A stretch of DNA of 64,000 nt from assembly GCA_023392595.1 (NCBI GenBank), contig JAEVYU010000040.1, positions 28,329 to 92,328 on the forward strand. Reading direction: 5' to 3'. The number at the start of each line of letters is the position of its first letter. The first letter of the stretch is position 1. A program made the translations under genes and the position numbers. The stretch comes from Bacillota bacterium. GTDB lineage: Bacteria; Bacillota; UBA4882; UBA8346. Shown here in pieces: positions 51,313-60,822 of the stretch. The notes under the pieces are model-generated. The model saw nothing but the letters and a program-made list of their open reading frames with translations. It made no database searches and was not told where the DNA came from.

Positions 51313-52338
51313 ATGACCACCATAAAAGATATCGCTAAATTAGCCGGGGTCTCTCCCTCGACTGTATCCCGGGTTATCGCCGATAACCGGCGCATCAGCC
51401 CCGCGACCAAAGAACGGGTCAAAAAATTAATGACTGAGCTGGATTACCATCCCAATATGATCGCCCGCAGTCTCATCAAACGTACCAGTCATACTTTGGG
51501 CTTAATTCTGTCCCGTTCCACCGACAGCGCTTTTTCAAATCCGTTTTTTTCGGAAATTATCCGGGGAATCAGCGCTGTAACCCAAAGTTATCATTACAAT
51601 TTAATGCTGGCCACCGCCGAAGATTATGCGGAAGAAGCCAGACAATGTCTAGAAATGGTGACCGAAAAGCGCGTAGACGGAATCCTTTTGCTTGCCTCCC
51701 GGGTCAATGATGAATTGATACCGGAATTGCTCCAAAACAACTATCCGTTTGTGATTGTAGGAAGAGCCCCTGAGATCAATAAATGTTACTCGGTTAACAA
51801 TGATAATATCCAGGCTGCTTATCTGGCAGTGCGGCATTTATTCAACTTGGGTCACCAAAGAATCGCGCTTCTCAATGGTCCGGAAGAATATATTCTTTGT
51901 CAGGACAGGTATGAAGGTTACCGTTTCGCTTTCCGGGAATTCGGGATTGAAAATGATCCCTTGCTCGTTAAGAAGGGCGCGTTTTCACAAGATGACGGCT
52001 ACCGGTTAACACTGGAATTATTAACTTTAAACCCACCTCCAACTGCCATTTTTGCAGTCGACGATTTAATGGCTCTTGGAGCTTATAAAGCTATTAAAGA
52101 AAGAAAACTGCGGATACCAGAGGATATTGCTATAGTCGGTTTCAATGATGATCCATTGGCATCTGTTATTGAACCCAATTTAACAACAGTCCGGATTCCC
52201 ATTTACGAGATGGGAGTCGCCGCTTCCAAAATGATCATCGCTTTATTGCAAAACCACGAAGTTTTTCCGGCCCAAAAAATTCTATCATCCGAGCTGATAA
52301 TCCGTGATTCCTGCGGCTCAAAAATGAAATCCCAATAA
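51313..52338 (+). CDS. LacI-family transcriptional regulator (MalR-like)
   Basis: A 341-residue regulator: an N-terminal helix-turn-helix (TIKDIAKLAGVSPSTVSRVI), hinge helix and a periplasmic-binding-protein-like core with typical HLFNLGHQRIALLNG and GFNDDPLASVIEPNLTT segments. GAGAGG precedes the ATG. It lies between the divergent GH65 gene and the transporter operon, both of which have LacI-type palindromes, so it very likely represses them in the absence of maltose or maltodextrin. The local operators suggest a pathway-specific regulator rather than CcpA. Confidence 0.95.
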   Translation: MTTIKDIAKLAGVSPSTVSRVIADNRRISPATKERVKKLMTELDYHPNMIARSLIKRTSHTLGLILSRSTDSAFSNPFFSEIIRGISAVTQSYHYNLMLATAEDYAEEARQCLEMVTEKRVDGILLLASRVNDELIPELLQNNYPFVIVGRAPEINKCYSVNNDNIQAAYLAVRHLFNLGHQRIALLNGPEEYILCQDRYEGYRFAFREFGIENDPLLVKKGAFSQDDGYRLTLELLTLNPPPTAIFAVDDLMALGAYKAIKERKLRIPEDIAIVGFNDDPLASVIEPNLTTVRIPIYEMGVAASKMIIALLQNHEVFPAQKILSSELIIRDSCGSKMKSQ

Positions 52339-52410
52339 AATTTTCTGCGGCTATTTTTTTTTTATGGTAAGGAGGAGATAAAAAAAGGAAAGCGAATTAT
52401 TTTAACGAAT

Positions 52411-52428
52411 TGTGCAAACGTTAGCACA
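52411..52428. promoter_or_regulatory. LacI-family operator upstream of the maltodextrin transporter
   Basis: TGTGCAAACGTTAGCACA is palindromic except for the two positions flanking AACGTT, with the same GCAAACGTT core as the site at 51117. It precedes the binding-protein gene by about 105 bp. Confidence 0.7.
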
Positions 52429-52532
52429 TTTTTCATTTTTTGCCGTTCTTTCAAAACGTACTAAAAAAAGGGGGGAACAGTGCATACCTTTCGTGATTCT
52501 TCATATAAAATTATGTAAAGGGGGATTTTGTA

Positions 52533-53780
52533 ATGAAAAGTACATTATTGAAGGGAATTCTTTTCGTAAGTATTTTTGCCCTGATCGGAAGTAATATTTT
52601 TGCAGCCGAGCCCGTTAAATTGCATCTTTTCTTTTATAAACAAGAAATTGTCAATCAATTAAAAGAAATGGCCGAAGTGTTTTCCAAATCTCATCCCAAT
52701 ATCTCCGTTGATTTGGAAATTGTCCCCAACGACAGCATGACTGTACTAAAAACCCGGATGTCCAGCGGCCAGGCTCCGGATATCATTCAATTGCAATCCT
52801 ACGCCAACGTTTTTGAATTTGCAAATGCCGGATGGTTGCTGGATCTTTCCAAAGAACCGGTTATGAACAAAATTGTACCGAGCACCAAAAACTCAGTCAC
52901 CTATCAAGGCAAGATCTATGCCTTACCAATGGATGTAGCGGGTATTGGCATTATCTACAACAAAGATATCTTCCAAAAATACGGTTTAAAACCACCGACC
53001 ACCTTTAAAGAGTTACAGACCGTTTGCGCTACCCTTAAAAAAGGCAAAGTAACTCCTTTCGCCTCCATGTTCAAGGCCAACTGGTCCCTGGGCCATTTTC
53101 TTTCCATGACCCATACAACCCTGGCAGGTTCCAAAGTATTGCCATGGATCAAGTCGATGAACGCCGGCAAAGCTTCTTATGGCGATCCGGTGAATGTCAA
53201 GGAATTATTCAGAATTTTGGATTTCTACAAAGCCAATTCAGACCCCAAAGCTGCAGAGTTCGACTGGAATGAACAACAGGCCTCCTTTGCCAAAGGCGAA
53301 GCGGCAATGATGGTTCAGGGTTTGTGGTCTTATGGCGCGGCAATCGCTACCAATCCCAAATTAAAATGTGGTTTTATTCCTTTCCCCTGTACCAATAATC
53401 CGAAAGACGCCAAACTATATGCCGACGTCGATTCTACCTTTGCCCTTTCAACCATTTCCAGTCCGGAAAGAATCAAAGCCGCCAAACAATTTCTTGAATG
53501 GCTGGCTACACCGGAAGCAATCAAGATCTGGGTTGAAAAATGCAAACTGGTTCCGACTTTCAAGGGCGCAAACGTGAAAACGATGGATGCCCCGTTCCAG
53601 GATCTCGTTTCCTACCTCAATTCCGGCAAAACCAACCCTTGGGCTTTCTCAATGTATCCTGTAGCGGCGTTTGAGGATGCCACCAAAAACGGGGCCCAGG
53701 AGTATATTTTTGGCAGAAAAAATGCAGAACAAGTCGTTCAATATATCGACGAAACCTGGAGAAATTCTATTCACAAATAA
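52533..53780 (+). CDS. Maltose/maltodextrin-type ABC substrate-binding protein
   Basis: A 415-residue family 1 binding protein. The signal peptide (LLKGILFVSIFALIGSNIFA) is followed by AEPVKLHLFFYK; no lipobox Cys is present, so the mature protein is probably soluble in a periplasm, as in diderms. MAEVFSKSHPNISVDLEIV and AAKQFLEWLATPEAIKIW are typical of the family. AAAGGGGG precedes the ATG. It heads the operon with two permeases and a GH13 enzyme and is followed by the palindromic hairpin (53890-53939), which may let it be made in excess over the permeases. Confidence 0.93.
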   Translation: MKSTLLKGILFVSIFALIGSNIFAAEPVKLHLFFYKQEIVNQLKEMAEVFSKSHPNISVDLEIVPNDSMTVLKTRMSSGQAPDIIQLQSYANVFEFANAGWLLDLSKEPVMNKIVPSTKNSVTYQGKIYALPMDVAGIGIIYNKDIFQKYGLKPPTTFKELQTVCATLKKGKVTPFASMFKANWSLGHFLSMTHTTLAGSKVLPWIKSMNAGKASYGDPVNVKELFRILDFYKANSDPKAAEFDWNEQQASFAKGEAAMMVQGLWSYGAAIATNPKLKCGFIPFPCTNNPKDAKLYADVDSTFALSTISSPERIKAAKQFLEWLATPEAIKIWVEKCKLVPTFKGANVKTMDAPFQDLVSYLNSGKTNPWAFSMYPVAAFEDATKNGAQEYIFGRKNAEQVVQYIDETWRNSIHK

Positions 53781-53889
53781 AGTTTGCAAAAAAGGGTCGG
53801 AGACTGGCTTGAAGGGAAAATAACTCAATGAAAAACATGCAGCCATAGTGAACCCTAATCCATAAGGTGTCCAATTATGGAACCCGCCG

Positions 53890-53939
53890 GATATACAATA
53901 TAAGCCTTCTTTTTTAAAGAAAGCTTTATATTGTATATC
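53890..53939. repeat. Palindromic element, copy B
   Basis: GATATACAATATAA (53890-53903) and TTATATTGTATATC (53926-53939) are perfect complements; the interior AAGCCTTCTTT...AAAGAAAGCTT also pairs with one mismatch, so nearly the whole 50 bp folds into one long hairpin. It lies between the binding-protein gene and the first permease gene, where such elements can stabilise upstream message or reduce read-through. Confidence 0.9.
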
Positions 53940-53995
53940 TTTGGTATTTTACTTCCTTTGGGACAGTTTCTTTTTTCGATAGAAAGGAGCCCCCC

Positions 53996-55327
53996 ATGAT
54001 CGCTTCTAAAAAAAATAAGATTTTCTATTTTTGTCTATTTTTAACGCCTGCCTTTTTACTCTATTTATTCTTTTTTATTGTCCCCCTCTTTCAGGGAATT
54101 CAATATTCATTTACCGATTGGAACGGGATTGTCCCTGAAATCCCTTTTAACATGAGTAAGTCGGATTTTGAAACCAAAGTAACCGGCAAGCTCCATGACC
54201 AAAACGATTTGAAATACGTTCGCCGATTTTATGTCCTGGATTCTTCCAACGGGAATTATAATCTAAGCAACTGGATTAAAGAAGGCAATACCCACCGCCA
54301 GATTACCACCGGTGAAAAACGGAAACTCAAAAAAATCCTCCAAAAAATCGGCATTTCCCCGATTCATTCCATCGGTTTAAAAAACTACCGGGATATGTTT
54401 CAAAAAGACGAAAGATTTGTGCCGCGGATTGAAAAGCAATACCTCTTCAATGAGTTCGACGATTTACCAAAATCAATCCATGCCAAGATTTTTCATAAAC
54501 AACTTTTCAGCCATATCGCCTTAAAGAACGATCGTGATTTTTTGCTCAGATTTTACAAATATCATCCTGCCAATTCTTCTTATCGGCTCGAGCGAAACAT
54601 TTCCGAATCCGAAAGGGAACAACTAAAAACCTTGGTCAGCGAAAATATGTATCAAAATATTATCATACCTGGTGTTATCGGTTTCACTTTGTTTTTTGTC
54701 TTTTTCAACGTGCTGTTGTCCAATTTCTTAGCTTTCATCCTTGCCTTAATCCTGGATACCAAGATGAAAACCCGTAACATCCTGCGGTCTATTTTCTTTT
54801 TACCGAATGTGCTGAGTCTGATTATTGTAGCTTTTATATGGTCATTCGTGTTCCGCTTAATTTTACCGGCCATTACCGGAATTTCCGTTTGGCTCGGCAG
54901 TCCCGATCTTGCTCCATGGGCTGTTTTGCTGGTGACCATTTGGCAAGGAAGCGGTTATTTGATGATTATCTATTTGGCCGGGCTGCAGACTATCCCCACC
55001 GATATTCATGAAGTGGCCGAAATTGACGGGGCCAACTGGCGCCAGCGCCTGTTGCGGGTTACCATTCCACTCTTAATGCCAGCTGTGACCATTTGCCTTT
55101 TTTACAGTCTCTCCAATTCATTTAAATGCTTTGACGTATTGTTAGCCTTGACCAGCGGCGGACCCGGATATGTGACCACCCCGATTGTACTGGATATTTA
55201 TTTTAATGCATTTAACAACAATCTATTCGGTTATGCTACTGCCAAAGCCGTTTTACTCTGCCTAATCATCATCATCATTACCGGTATTCAACTGTTTCTG
55301 ATGAAACGGAGGGAAGTTGAATTATGA
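53996..55327 (+). CDS. Maltodextrin ABC permease, MalF type with large extracytoplasmic loop
   Basis: A 443-residue membrane protein. After the first helix a loop of about 190 residues (about 45-235) precedes the remaining helices and the EAA motif (IHEVAEIDGANWRQRLLRV). A long loop after an N-terminal helix is a feature of E. coli MalF, where the P2 loop contacts the binding protein. Here the loop sequence is different and I cannot align it. AAAGGAG lies before the ATG. It pairs with the overlapping MalG-type gene. Confidence 0.92.
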   Translation: MIASKKNKIFYFCLFLTPAFLLYLFFFIVPLFQGIQYSFTDWNGIVPEIPFNMSKSDFETKVTGKLHDQNDLKYVRRFYVLDSSNGNYNLSNWIKEGNTHRQITTGEKRKLKKILQKIGISPIHSIGLKNYRDMFQKDERFVPRIEKQYLFNEFDDLPKSIHAKIFHKQLFSHIALKNDRDFLLRFYKYHPANSSYRLERNISESEREQLKTLVSENMYQNIIIPGVIGFTLFFVFFNVLLSNFLAFILALILDTKMKTRNILRSIFFLPNVLSLIIVAFIWSFVFRLILPAITGISVWLGSPDLAPWAVLLVTIWQGSGYLMIIYLAGLQTIPTDIHEVAEIDGANWRQRLLRVTIPLLMPAVTICLFYSLSNSFKCFDVLLALTSGGPGYVTTPIVLDIYFNAFNNNLFGYATAKAVLLCLIIIIITGIQLFLMKRREVEL

Positions 55328-56184
55328 ACGATATCCGAACAATCCAACCCGAAGCGAAAATCCAGATTTCATCTCGAAAGTACGGAATGATGATATTTGA
55401 GGTTATCATGGTCATCATTGCGATTTTATTTCTATTCCCGGCTTTATTGACTTTATTGAATTCATTCAAGTCCGATGCGGAAATCATTCTCAATCCGATT
55501 ACTTTCCCGAAAACAATTCATTTCACCAACTATATTGAGGCTTGGAAAGCAACCAATTTCCCGGTGGTATTGGTGAACACTTTCATTATCACTGCTCTCA
55601 GTACCATAGGGATACTGCTCGTCAGCTCCATGGCGGCTTATGTCATGGTCCGTTCCAGATCCAGGTTTGGCTGGCTTTTTTTCCTGGTCTTCACTTTCTC
55701 AATGGTGGTTCCATTCCAGACTTTCATGGTCCCTTTAGTTCAAACCGCCAAGGACTATAACTTGCAAAGCATTTGGGGTATTATACCGATTTATATCGGT
55801 CTTGGTTGTCCACTGGCTATCTTCATGTACCACGGTTTTATGAAAGGAGTACCGGTGGAGATTGAAGAATCCGCAGCCATCGACGGAGCTTCAATCCTAC
55901 GGACTTTCTTTCAGTTGGTCTTTCCACTCTTGAAACCAGTCTCCGCCACCATTGCCATTCTTGACGTACTTTGGATTTGGAATGATTTTTTGTTGCCCTT
56001 AATTATTCTGCCGAAACAGTCCACTTTACAACTGGCCCAGTATGGATTTTTCAGCCTTTTTAAACGGCAATATTCTCTGGCCATGGCCTCATTGGTCCTA
56101 TCCGCGGCGCCGGTTGTTATTTTTTATTTAGTGATGCAGAAATATATTGTAAAAGGCATTGCCGCCGGAGCGGTTAAAGGGTGA
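55324..56184 (+). CDS. Maltodextrin ABC permease, MalG type
   Basis: A 286-residue membrane protein with the EAA motif (EESAAIDGASILRTFFQLV) and the AGAVKG C-terminus of MalG-type subunits. Its ATG overlaps the MalF stop (ATGA), so subunit synthesis is coupled. It has no ATPase gene in the operon and must share one. Confidence 0.95.
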   Translation: MNDIRTIQPEAKIQISSRKYGMMIFEVIMVIIAILFLFPALLTLLNSFKSDAEIILNPITFPKTIHFTNYIEAWKATNFPVVLVNTFIITALSTIGILLVSSMAAYVMVRSRSRFGWLFFLVFTFSMVVPFQTFMVPLVQTAKDYNLQSIWGIIPIYIGLGCPLAIFMYHGFMKGVPVEIEESAAIDGASILRTFFQLVFPLLKPVSATIAILDVLWIWNDFLLPLIILPKQSTLQLAQYGFFSLFKRQYSLAMASLVLSAAPVVIFYLVMQKYIVKGIAAGAVKG

Positions 56185-56294
56185 TTCAACCACAACCGGC
56201 TTCAATCCAACCGGACAATTAAAAGTAAAACTAACTCTTAGCCCATATCTATCAACGAACATGTTTATGATTATTTTTCGATGGGAGGACTCAA

Positions 56295-57617
56295 ATGGCC
56301 CGAGAAACCAGTCAATCGCTGCGTCATGCGGTTATTTACGAAGTATATGTTCGCAATCACAATCAAGAAGGAACTTTTAAGGGACTGGAAAAGGATTTAG
56401 CTCGCATTAAAAGTCTTGGTATGGATATTATTTGGCTGATGCCCATTCATCCTATTGGAGAGGCCGGGCGAAAAGGCAGCCTTGGTTGCCCATACTCCAT
56501 TCTGGACTACCGGGAAATCAATCCGAAATATGGTTCGCTTGAAGATTTCATGCGTTTAGTCAACAGCGTCCATCAGCAGGGAATGCTACTGATGATCGAT
56601 ATCGTTTTCAACCACACCTCCCAAGATTCATGGTTGTATAAGCACCATCCTGAATGGTTTTACCGCAATGCCCGGGGCGAAATCTCCGGCAAGGTTCCCG
56701 ACTGGATGGATGTAATCGACCTGGATTACTCCCATCCGGAACTTTGGAGTTATCAAATTGAAACCTTAACGTATTGGGCCTCCAAAGGGGTGGATGGATT
56801 TCGTTGTGATGTGGCGCCGCTTGTCCCTATTGATTTTTGGATGAAAGCCCGACAGGAACTTGCACAAATCAACCCCAACTTTATTTGGCTAGCCGAAAGC
56901 TCCGACCCTTCTTTCATTCAGAGCCTGCGCGAGCAGGGCTTTAATATCCATTCCGATTCTGAGATGTATCGAGCCTTTGACATTACTTATGATTATGATG
57001 TATACCATACTTTCCGGGCTTATCTTGAAGGACAAACCCTTCTGGAAGAATACTTATCTTTATTAAAGCTGCAGGAAACCAACCTCCCTGCAAACTATCT
57101 TAAATTACGCTTTGTGGAAAACCATGACCAGTCCCGCATCCGCGCCATGATTCTCTTTGAAAATACCATCCGGCAATGGACTGCCTTTTCTTTTTTTGAA
57201 AAAGGAACTACTCTGATCCATGGCGGGCAGGAAACGGATGATCCAAACCTGCCAAGCCTGTTTGAAAAGGATCCGGTTGATTGGAGCCTTTTCAATCCTG
57301 ACTACGCTGTTTTTTTAAGACATTTATCCGCTATTAAAAAAGAACCTCTTATCGGTCAGGGCTATTACCAAATTCATGAGTGTTTGATATTCGGTGTAAT
57401 TCTGGCATCTTACCGGAAGGAAGAACGGATCTTATACGGGATCTTTAATGTGGAGGGGAAATTTGGCTCCATCAGTATAGACTGCAAAGACGGTTCTTAC
57501 CGGAATATCATTGATGGAAAAGAACTGACGGTTCGCAATGGGTTAACGGATCTATCAGCAGAGCCGGTGATTTTTTATGGGGAGATTCGTAAGGCTGCAA
57601 CAATAGGGCTACGTTAA
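56295..57617 (+). CDS. GH13 alpha-glucosidase/amylase family enzyme
   Basis: A 440-residue cytoplasmic GH13 enzyme without signal peptide. Conserved regions are DIVFNHTS (102-109), GFRCDVAP (nucleophile Asp172), LAESSD (acid/base Glu201) and FVENHDQSR (His277-Asp278). It is shorter than classical amylases and probably acts on short maltodextrins after uptake, feeding maltose to the GH65 phosphorylase. GGGAGG precedes the ATG. It is the last gene of the maltodextrin operon, 110 bp after the MalG-type gene. Confidence 0.92.
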   Translation: MARETSQSLRHAVIYEVYVRNHNQEGTFKGLEKDLARIKSLGMDIIWLMPIHPIGEAGRKGSLGCPYSILDYREINPKYGSLEDFMRLVNSVHQQGMLLMIDIVFNHTSQDSWLYKHHPEWFYRNARGEISGKVPDWMDVIDLDYSHPELWSYQIETLTYWASKGVDGFRCDVAPLVPIDFWMKARQELAQINPNFIWLAESSDPSFIQSLREQGFNIHSDSEMYRAFDITYDYDVYHTFRAYLEGQTLLEEYLSLLKLQETNLPANYLKLRFVENHDQSRIRAMILFENTIRQWTAFSFFEKGTTLIHGGQETDDPNLPSLFEKDPVDWSLFNPDYAVFLRHLSAIKKEPLIGQGYYQIHECLIFGVILASYRKEERILYGIFNVEGKFGSISIDCKDGSYRNIIDGKELTVRNGLTDLSAEPVIFYGEIRKAATIGLR

Positions 57618-57672
57618 GTTGGTCGTTCTTAGGGCATTCTTAATTCCATCGTAGATTCCTTTAAAAATCCAG

Positions 57673-57731
57673 AAGATATACAATATTTTTCTTCATTGAA
57701 GGAACAATTATTTACATATATTGTATATCTT
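57673..57731. repeat. Palindromic element, copy C
   Basis: AAGATATACAATAT (57673-57686) and ATATTGTATATCTT (57718-57731) form a 14-bp perfect inverted repeat with a 31-nt loop. It lies downstream of the GH13 gene and convergent to the nucleoside hydrolase gene, and may serve as terminator for both. Confidence 0.85.
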
Positions 57732-57817
57732 TATCGATAAACTTCCTTTTACGACAGCCCCATTCTCCTTACATCCTCTATTTATATCGAAAAATACCAA
57801 ACGAATGATTGATGAAA

Positions 57818-58765
57818 TTAACGATACATTTTAATGGTATCTTCGATGATTTCCCAATACTTTTCAGAATCAAGATCCGTAACCACTTCCGCATTGGCAG
57901 GTTTGCCCAGCGTTCCATGGAAATCACAGTTGGTCCTGCCATACGATTGCTCACTTTTTAGTTCAATCTCCACATACATCGGTTTTGTGGTAAAAACGGC
58001 CGGATCAATAAGATACGCGATTGCAGCAGGATCATACAATGGCGAAACTTCATGGCCGAATATTTCTTGATTGGTCTTCGTATAGAAATCCATGATTTCG
58101 GTGAAAAGCGTGGCCGCCTTATTGTCAATGGAGGCGATTCTGGTTGTCACTTCTTTTTGGAGTAACACCTTTTTAGTGATGCTCAGGCCGATCATCACAA
58201 TCGGTTTTCCGCAGGTAAAAACGACATGAGCCGCCTCAGGATCGGCGTAAATATTAAATTCAGCAGCCGGGGTAATATTACCCAATTCATAAGAACCACC
58301 GATTAAAACAATTTGCTTCATTTTGGGGATAATTTGAGGCGCTAGTCTTATGGCCATCGCCAAGTTGGACAATGGTCCCGTGGCTACAAAAATGATATCG
58401 CCATCCGACTTGGACAATATTTCTATAATCAGAGTCACTGCGTTCCTGGGATCGAGCTGGATGAAGGGAGCGTCCAAATCCACATTGCCAAGTCCACTTT
58501 CTCCGTGGACATATTCCGCAATCACCTGCTTCCGGATGATGGGTCCGGACATACCGGCTGCAATAGGCACATTGACGATTCCTAAATGGGAACAAACCTT
58601 AAGGGCATTTTGGGTGGTTTTCTCGAGAATATGATTCCCCGCTGTGACCGTTATGGCCCTTAAGTCAAATACAGGGTGTTTGGCTGCTAGCATCATGGCC
58701 ACCGCATCATCGCAGCCGGGATCGCAATCAAGTATAATCGGTAATTTATTGGTAGTTCGGTTCAT
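57818..58765 (-). CDS. Inosine-uridine-preferring nucleoside hydrolase family protein
   Basis: A 315-residue protein with the calcium-binding DCDPGCDDAVAM motif (Asp13, 15, 19 and 20), VGATGPLSNLA-like VATGPLSNLAMAI, and GGSYELGNITPAAEFNIYADPEAA. These enzymes cleave ribonucleosides to base and ribose. The late conserved TRGxTVVD-type segment is altered (SYGRTNCDFHG). A good GGGGGAG precedes the ATG. It is downstream of a BMP-type binding protein gene that likely supplies nucleosides; the pair may form a nucleoside salvage unit. A specific base preference cannot be predicted. Confidence 0.92.
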   Translation of the reverse strand: MNRTTNKLPIILDCDPGCDDAVAMMLAAKHPVFDLRAITVTAGNHILEKTTQNALKVCSHLGIVNVPIAAGMSGPIIRKQVIAEYVHGESGLGNVDLDAPFIQLDPRNAVTLIIEILSKSDGDIIFVATGPLSNLAMAIRLAPQIIPKMKQIVLIGGSYELGNITPAAEFNIYADPEAAHVVFTCGKPIVMIGLSITKKVLLQKEVTTRIASIDNKAATLFTEIMDFYTKTNQEIFGHEVSPLYDPAAIAYLIDPAVFTTKPMYVEIELKSEQSYGRTNCDFHGTLGKPANAEVVTDLDSEKYWEIIEDTIKMYR

Positions 58766-58863
58766 TATTCTCCCCCTTTTCCATCATAGCATATCAATAT
58801 AAACCAATAAAAAATTCCTATTAATGGATAAATAGTAATCTCATGGATTTCTTCCTGATAATA

Positions 58864-58904
58864 AAAGAAGAAGAGAACAGCTCCGGCTGATCCTCTTCTT
58901 CTTT
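58864..58904 (-). terminator. Terminator after the BMP-type gene
   Basis: AAAGAAGAAGAG (58864-58875) and CTCTTCTTCTTT (58893-58904) form a 12-bp stem with an inner CAGC/GCTG hairpin; on the reverse strand a T-rich tail follows. Confidence 0.8.
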
Positions 58905-58922
58905 ATTCATAAAAAAAGGTAT

Positions 58923-59993
58923 TTATTGAATCAACACTCCTTGTTGACTGGAAACCACAATTTCGCCGGATTTTATTTTCCCTAATACTTTGGTCACTTT
59001 GTCTTGGACTTCCTTCCCTAAATTGGGATTTTTCTCAGGAATACCGACACCATTCGATTGGGCATTAAAGGTTACTACCTCTCCACCCGGAAATTTGCCC
59101 TCCTTCAATGCCTTGACCATGGCAAATGCAGCTTGATCAACCCGTTTCACGGCCGAAGTCAAAATAACCGATTGGTTGCCTTTATAAATACCATCCCAAT
59201 ACTGGTCGCGGTCAACACCGATTATCCAGGCTTTTCCCCCTGCTTCAGTGCGCTTTTTCGCTTCGTTAATGGCGCCTATGCCGGTAGCTGCGGCAGCATT
59301 AAAGATGACTTTGACACCATGATCGAACATCACAGCGGCTAATTGTTGACCCGCGGCAACATTATTGAATGAACCTTGATATATAACATCCTCAGGTTTA
59401 ATCTCAAGATTTGTTTTAAAATACTGATTCGCATATTTGATACCTTGTTGAAAACCCCAATTAAATCTTTGAACCGGAGGAATTTGCATACCACAGAGGA
59501 TACCGGCTTTTCCGTCTTTGATTTTTAAGGCTGTAGCCACTCCTGCCAAAAAACTGGACTCTTGCTCCGCAAAGAAAATTGATACCGTATTCTTTCCCAT
59601 GACCGGCTTGAAATCTCCCGCATGAGGTTGACCGTCAATAAGAACGAATTTTGCATCCGGATATTTTTGTTGCGCCTGGAAAACAGCTGTTTCGAACTTA
59701 AATCCCGGACATAAAATCAGTCTATAACCTCCATCATAAAGATTACCAATTTCTTTTACATAATCAGCTTCCGTAGTCCCTTGGGGTTGTAAAAATCTTG
59801 TTTCTAATTTGAATTCTTTTCCGGCCCGCTGAATTCCTTCCCATGTTCCTTGGTTAAAAGATTTGTCGTCGATGGTACCGGAGTCGGTAACCATTCCTAC
59901 TTTGAAAACTGCAACCCCATTCACACTACAAACTACCATTGCCATCAACAAAATAAAAAGAATTACTCCACTACTTAGACCACGTTTAAACAT
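58923..59993 (-). CDS. BMP-family (PnrA-like) ABC substrate-binding protein
   Basis: A 356-residue exported protein. The leader (LSSGVILFILLMAMVVCSVNG) precedes KVGMVTDSGTIDDKSFNQGTWEGI, the family signature (shown in part), with LILCPGFKFETAVFQ and FNAAAATGIGA further in. BMP proteins bind purine nucleosides for ABC import, which fits the adjoining nucleoside hydrolase. A Cys is present in the leader but not in a good lipobox, so a soluble periplasmic form is likelier. Permease and ATPase genes are not seen. A Crp/Fnr-type gene lies 87 bp upstream, and a ruined copy of both genes lies beyond it (60823-61181). Confidence 0.93.
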   Translation of the reverse strand: MFKRGLSSGVILFILLMAMVVCSVNGVAVFKVGMVTDSGTIDDKSFNQGTWEGIQRAGKEFKLETRFLQPQGTTEADYVKEIGNLYDGGYRLILCPGFKFETAVFQAQQKYPDAKFVLIDGQPHAGDFKPVMGKNTVSIFFAEQESSFLAGVATALKIKDGKAGILCGMQIPPVQRFNWGFQQGIKYANQYFKTNLEIKPEDVIYQGSFNNVAAGQQLAAVMFDHGVKVIFNAAAATGIGAINEAKKRTEAGGKAWIIGVDRDQYWDGIYKGNQSVILTSAVKRVDQAAFAMVKALKEGKFPGGEVVTFNAQSNGVGIPEKNPNLGKEVQDKVTKVLGKIKSGEIVVSSQQGVLIQ

Positions 59994-60080
59994 CTTTTTT
60001 CACCCACCTTTTTCATATTTAGATTCAAATTTAGCGATTTATTTCATAAAAAGCTATTCATAGAATTGAAATTAGAGCAC

Positions 60081-60773
60081 TTATATATCATAGTATTCTT
60101 CCTCTTTCGCTAATCTTTCAAAATCTTTTATTACAATGGAATCAGCCCTTAATTCAAGAATGTTTTTATTTTGCAATCCATGTAAAATACGATTGATACT
60201 TCGAGACGTCACCGCAAATTCTTCACTCAACTTTTCCTTTTTTAGCTGAATCTCTATATTGGTAGTCTCTTTTGAAATTTGTTTGCCGCGTGATATTAAA
60301 TAAGCGCATAATCGATATTTAAGTGTGTAAAGCGTATCGTTTCCCGCCTTCAATACAAGGTGGTAAAACCTACTTGAAAGAATTCGAGTGATGTTCAAGT
60401 TTATATTTCGATCCATTTCCATCCATTGAAGAAAATAATCCCGAGTGATCTCTAAAGTTTTTAAATCCGAAAACGCTTCCATATTTGCGCTATATGCCCG
60501 TTTTTCAAGAATTTCAATTTCTCCAATTACATCACCATTTTTTAAAGTAATTAAAGAATACCTCTTGCCATTTTCGGCTAAGTAATAAATATCGGCATAT
60601 CCATTGATAATGATATACATTCGTTCAATGATTTCACCTTGGCGGCAAATAACCTTACCAGCCCGATATTCATTAATTTGCCAATGGCCCAAAATCTCAT
60701 AGGGGCATCCTCTGAAGAGTGGGTAAAGTTCAGGATTGGCATCGATAATCTTTTGCAACAGATTTAGTTCCAT
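60081..60773 (-). CDS. Crp/Fnr-family transcriptional regulator
   Basis: About 230 residues. The cyclic-nucleotide-binding-like domain (GKVICRQGEIIERMYIIING, GDVIGEIEIL) is followed by a C-terminal winged helix (KEKLSEEFAVTSRSINRILHGL). No Fnr-type Cys cluster is visible. The ligand may be a nucleoside or nucleotide, given the neighbours. ATG 60773 with GGAG is chosen over 60806. It probably controls the BMP-type and nucleoside hydrolase genes downstream. Confidence 0.92.
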   Translation of the reverse strand: MELNLLQKIIDANPELYPLFRGCPYEILGHWQINEYRAGKVICRQGEIIERMYIIINGYADIYYLAENGKRYSLITLKNGDVIGEIEILEKRAYSANMEAFSDLKTLEITRDYFLQWMEMDRNINLNITRILSSRFYHLVLKAGNDTLYTLKYRLCAYLISRGKQISKETTNIEIQLKKEKLSEEFAVTSRSINRILHGLQNKNILELRADSIVIKDFERLAKEEEYYDI

Positions 60774-60822
60774 CCTTATCTCCAAAACGATTTTTTGGGA
60801 CTTCAATTTTTTAGGCGAAGCC

